From Desulfatiglans anilini DSM 4660 (lineage in GTDB: Bacteria > Desulfobacterota > DSM-4660 > Desulfatiglandales > Desulfatiglandaceae): a stretch of DNA of 64,000 nt. A program made the position numbers and the translations under genes. Of this stretch, positions 62,984-64,000 are shown piece after piece. The DNA lies in the NCBI RefSeq assembly GCF_000422285.1, contig NZ_AULM01000013.1:32350-96349 (forward strand), written 5' to 3'. Each line of letters begins with the position of its first letter. Position 1 is the stretch's first letter. The notes beneath the pieces were generated by a model. It searched no databases. It was given only the letters and a program-made list of their open reading frames with translations, and was not told where the DNA came from.

Positions 62984-63085
62984 GTGAACCGGCTGTTGCA
63001 CGGCGCTGGGGGTCTGCGCCCAGCTGCGTGGGTGTTGGGATGGGTACTGATGGCGATAGCGGTCTTCGGGATACAAGTAGAGTAA
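62984..63085 (+). pseudogene. Interrupted N-terminal signal region of the RHS gene
   Basis: GTG 62984 has GAGGGGG 8 nt upstream and encodes VNRLLHGAGGLRPAAWVLGW then VLMAIAVFGIQVE, a good signal peptide or membrane anchor. It is stopped by TAA at 63083. The same frame continues, after the TAA, as CKADAVERNARAIEAG into the YD-repeat protein. Confidence 0.6.
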
Positions 63086-63100
63086 TGCAAGGCAGACGCG

Positions 63101-64000
63101 GTGGAACGAAATGCCCGCGCAATTGAGGCCGGCAGGAAAGCAAGCCGCCTCGTGCAAACCGCTTATCCGGATGGAGGGGTCACCTGGTCGAGCTACGGCT
63201 TCGAAAGCCTTCCCCGATATACCGCCACGGCTCGCCTTCAGGACAGCGAAGGGAACGTACAGGCCGAATATGTCTATGTCGATGGTCTCGGCCGCCCCAT
63301 CCAGACCATCGGCTTCGGTGAAGAAGGAAAGCCTGTCATCGCCTACCGCCATTACGATGCGATGGGCCGGGAGGATATGACGGCCGGCCCCTATTTCCTC
63401 GAGGACGGCAAGCCGCCCGACCGCTACCCCTATCGGCAGACGGTCTACGACGAGCGCGGGCGCCCGCTCTGGGTCATCGGCCCGGACGGCGAACACGGCC
63501 AGATCGCCACGGCCTGCACCTATCAGGGCCTTTCCACAACCGTGTGGGGGCCCGAGGGCACCGCGAAGACGATCCTAAAAGACGCCCTCTGCCGCGTTCT
63601 CCAGGTCGTCGAACAGACCGAGAACAGCTCTCTTTATACCCGCTACACCTACAACGCCGGCGGCGACCTGCTGAAGGTCGTCGATCACGAGGGCAAGGAG
63701 ACGCAGATCGTCTACGACACCCTGGGCCGAAAGACCGCCATGCAGGACCCTGATATGGGTGCGTGGCGATACGCCTATGACCCGAGCGGAAACCTCACCG
63801 CCCAGACCGACGCCCGCGGGTTGACCACCCGCTTCGGCTACGACGCCCTCAACCGGCTGGTCCTCAAGGCCTATTCGAACGGGGAGCCGTCGATCACCTT
63901 TACCTATGACGACACGTCGATCCCGAACGGACGCGGGAGGCTGCGAAAAGCGGCCCGGGGGGCCGTCAGCACCCGCTACGAAGCCTATGACCCCCTCGGG
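63101..64000 (+). CDS. RHS/YD-repeat protein, 3' end outside window
   Basis: At least 300 residues, open to the window edge. Contains multiple YD-type repeats: YVYVDGLGRPIQTIGF, YRHYDAMGREDMT, YDERGRPLWVIGPDG, YDTLGRKTAMQDPDMGAWRY, AYDPSGNLTAQTDARGL and FGYDALNRLVLKAYSNG. RHS proteins form beta-cocoons that often carry C-terminal toxins; that end is not visible. GTG 63101 is the first plausible start after the in-frame TAA at 63083; the true start was probably GTG 62984. Confidence 0.8.
   Translation, partial: MERNARAIEAGRKASRLVQTAYPDGGVTWSSYGFESLPRYTATARLQDSEGNVQAEYVYVDGLGRPIQTIGFGEEGKPVIAYRHYDAMGREDMTAGPYFLEDGKPPDRYPYRQTVYDERGRPLWVIGPDGEHGQIATACTYQGLSTTVWGPEGTAKTILKDALCRVLQVVEQTENSSLYTRYTYNAGGDLLKVVDHEGKETQIVYDTLGRKTAMQDPDMGAWRYAYDPSGNLTAQTDARGLTTRFGYDALNRLVLKAYSNGEPSITFTYDDTSIPNGRGRLRKAARGAVSTRYEAYDPLG

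Overview
The window (GC-rich, no tRNA or rRNA seen) looks like a chromosome segment of a Gram-negative anaerobe, most likely a Desulfobacterota/deltaproteobacterium. The reasons are a full set of lipid A/KDO/heptose genes, a futalosine-pathway menaquinone gene (mqnE), an NtrY-type kinase, duplicated branched-chain (Liv) ABC transport operons with embedded acyl-CoA synthetases, a two-CW protein and signs of selenium use. The species is not identifiable from what I can see.

Layout. 1-928: mqnE, running off the left edge. 1478-10838: one long minus-strand operon, DUF4390 - ntrY-like kinase - waaA - lpxK - lpxL - waaF - gmhB - waaC - Trm112-like, mostly with ATGA-type start/stop overlaps; it builds KDO-lipid A and the heptose inner core. 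lpxC (11297-12226) is separate and is divergent from mltA. 13954-17115: glyQ and glyS, with a fragment of a response-regulator gene lying between them. 17279-32590: two paralogous units livK-livH-livM-livG-livF-AMP-forming acyl-CoA synthetase, with two small response regulators and a decayed livM fragment between the units. 33488-43097: a secreted protein, PBP4 (DacB), a FeoB-associated-type peptide, a MoxR/VWA pair, LolA, FtsK and RNase J. 43743-52258: ssb, tatA, sucCD and assorted small metal-binding or regulatory genes.

52259-58492 is the most interesting part: an MBL-fold hydrolase, a LysR regulator, a TusA-like gene interrupted by an in-frame TGA that reads as selenocysteine, a second KDO-transferase paralog, a deoxyhypusine-synthase-like protein, two half-size YeeE/YedE transporters and an Smr protein. 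The TGA follows directly on the TusA active-site cysteine codon and is followed at the right spacing by a hairpin fitting the bacterial SECIS pattern. 58723-62043 holds an HTH/two-CW protein, LemA, a nucleotidyltransferase, a TPM-domain protein and a toxin-antitoxin pair. The right edge carries the start of an RHS/YD-repeat gene whose N-terminus is cut by an in-frame TAA.

Many intergenic gaps carry members of one dispersed, strongly palindromic repeat family (modules of about 50, 55 and 125 bp). The 125-bp module is centred on an 18-bp perfect palindrome and its two best copies are nearly identical.
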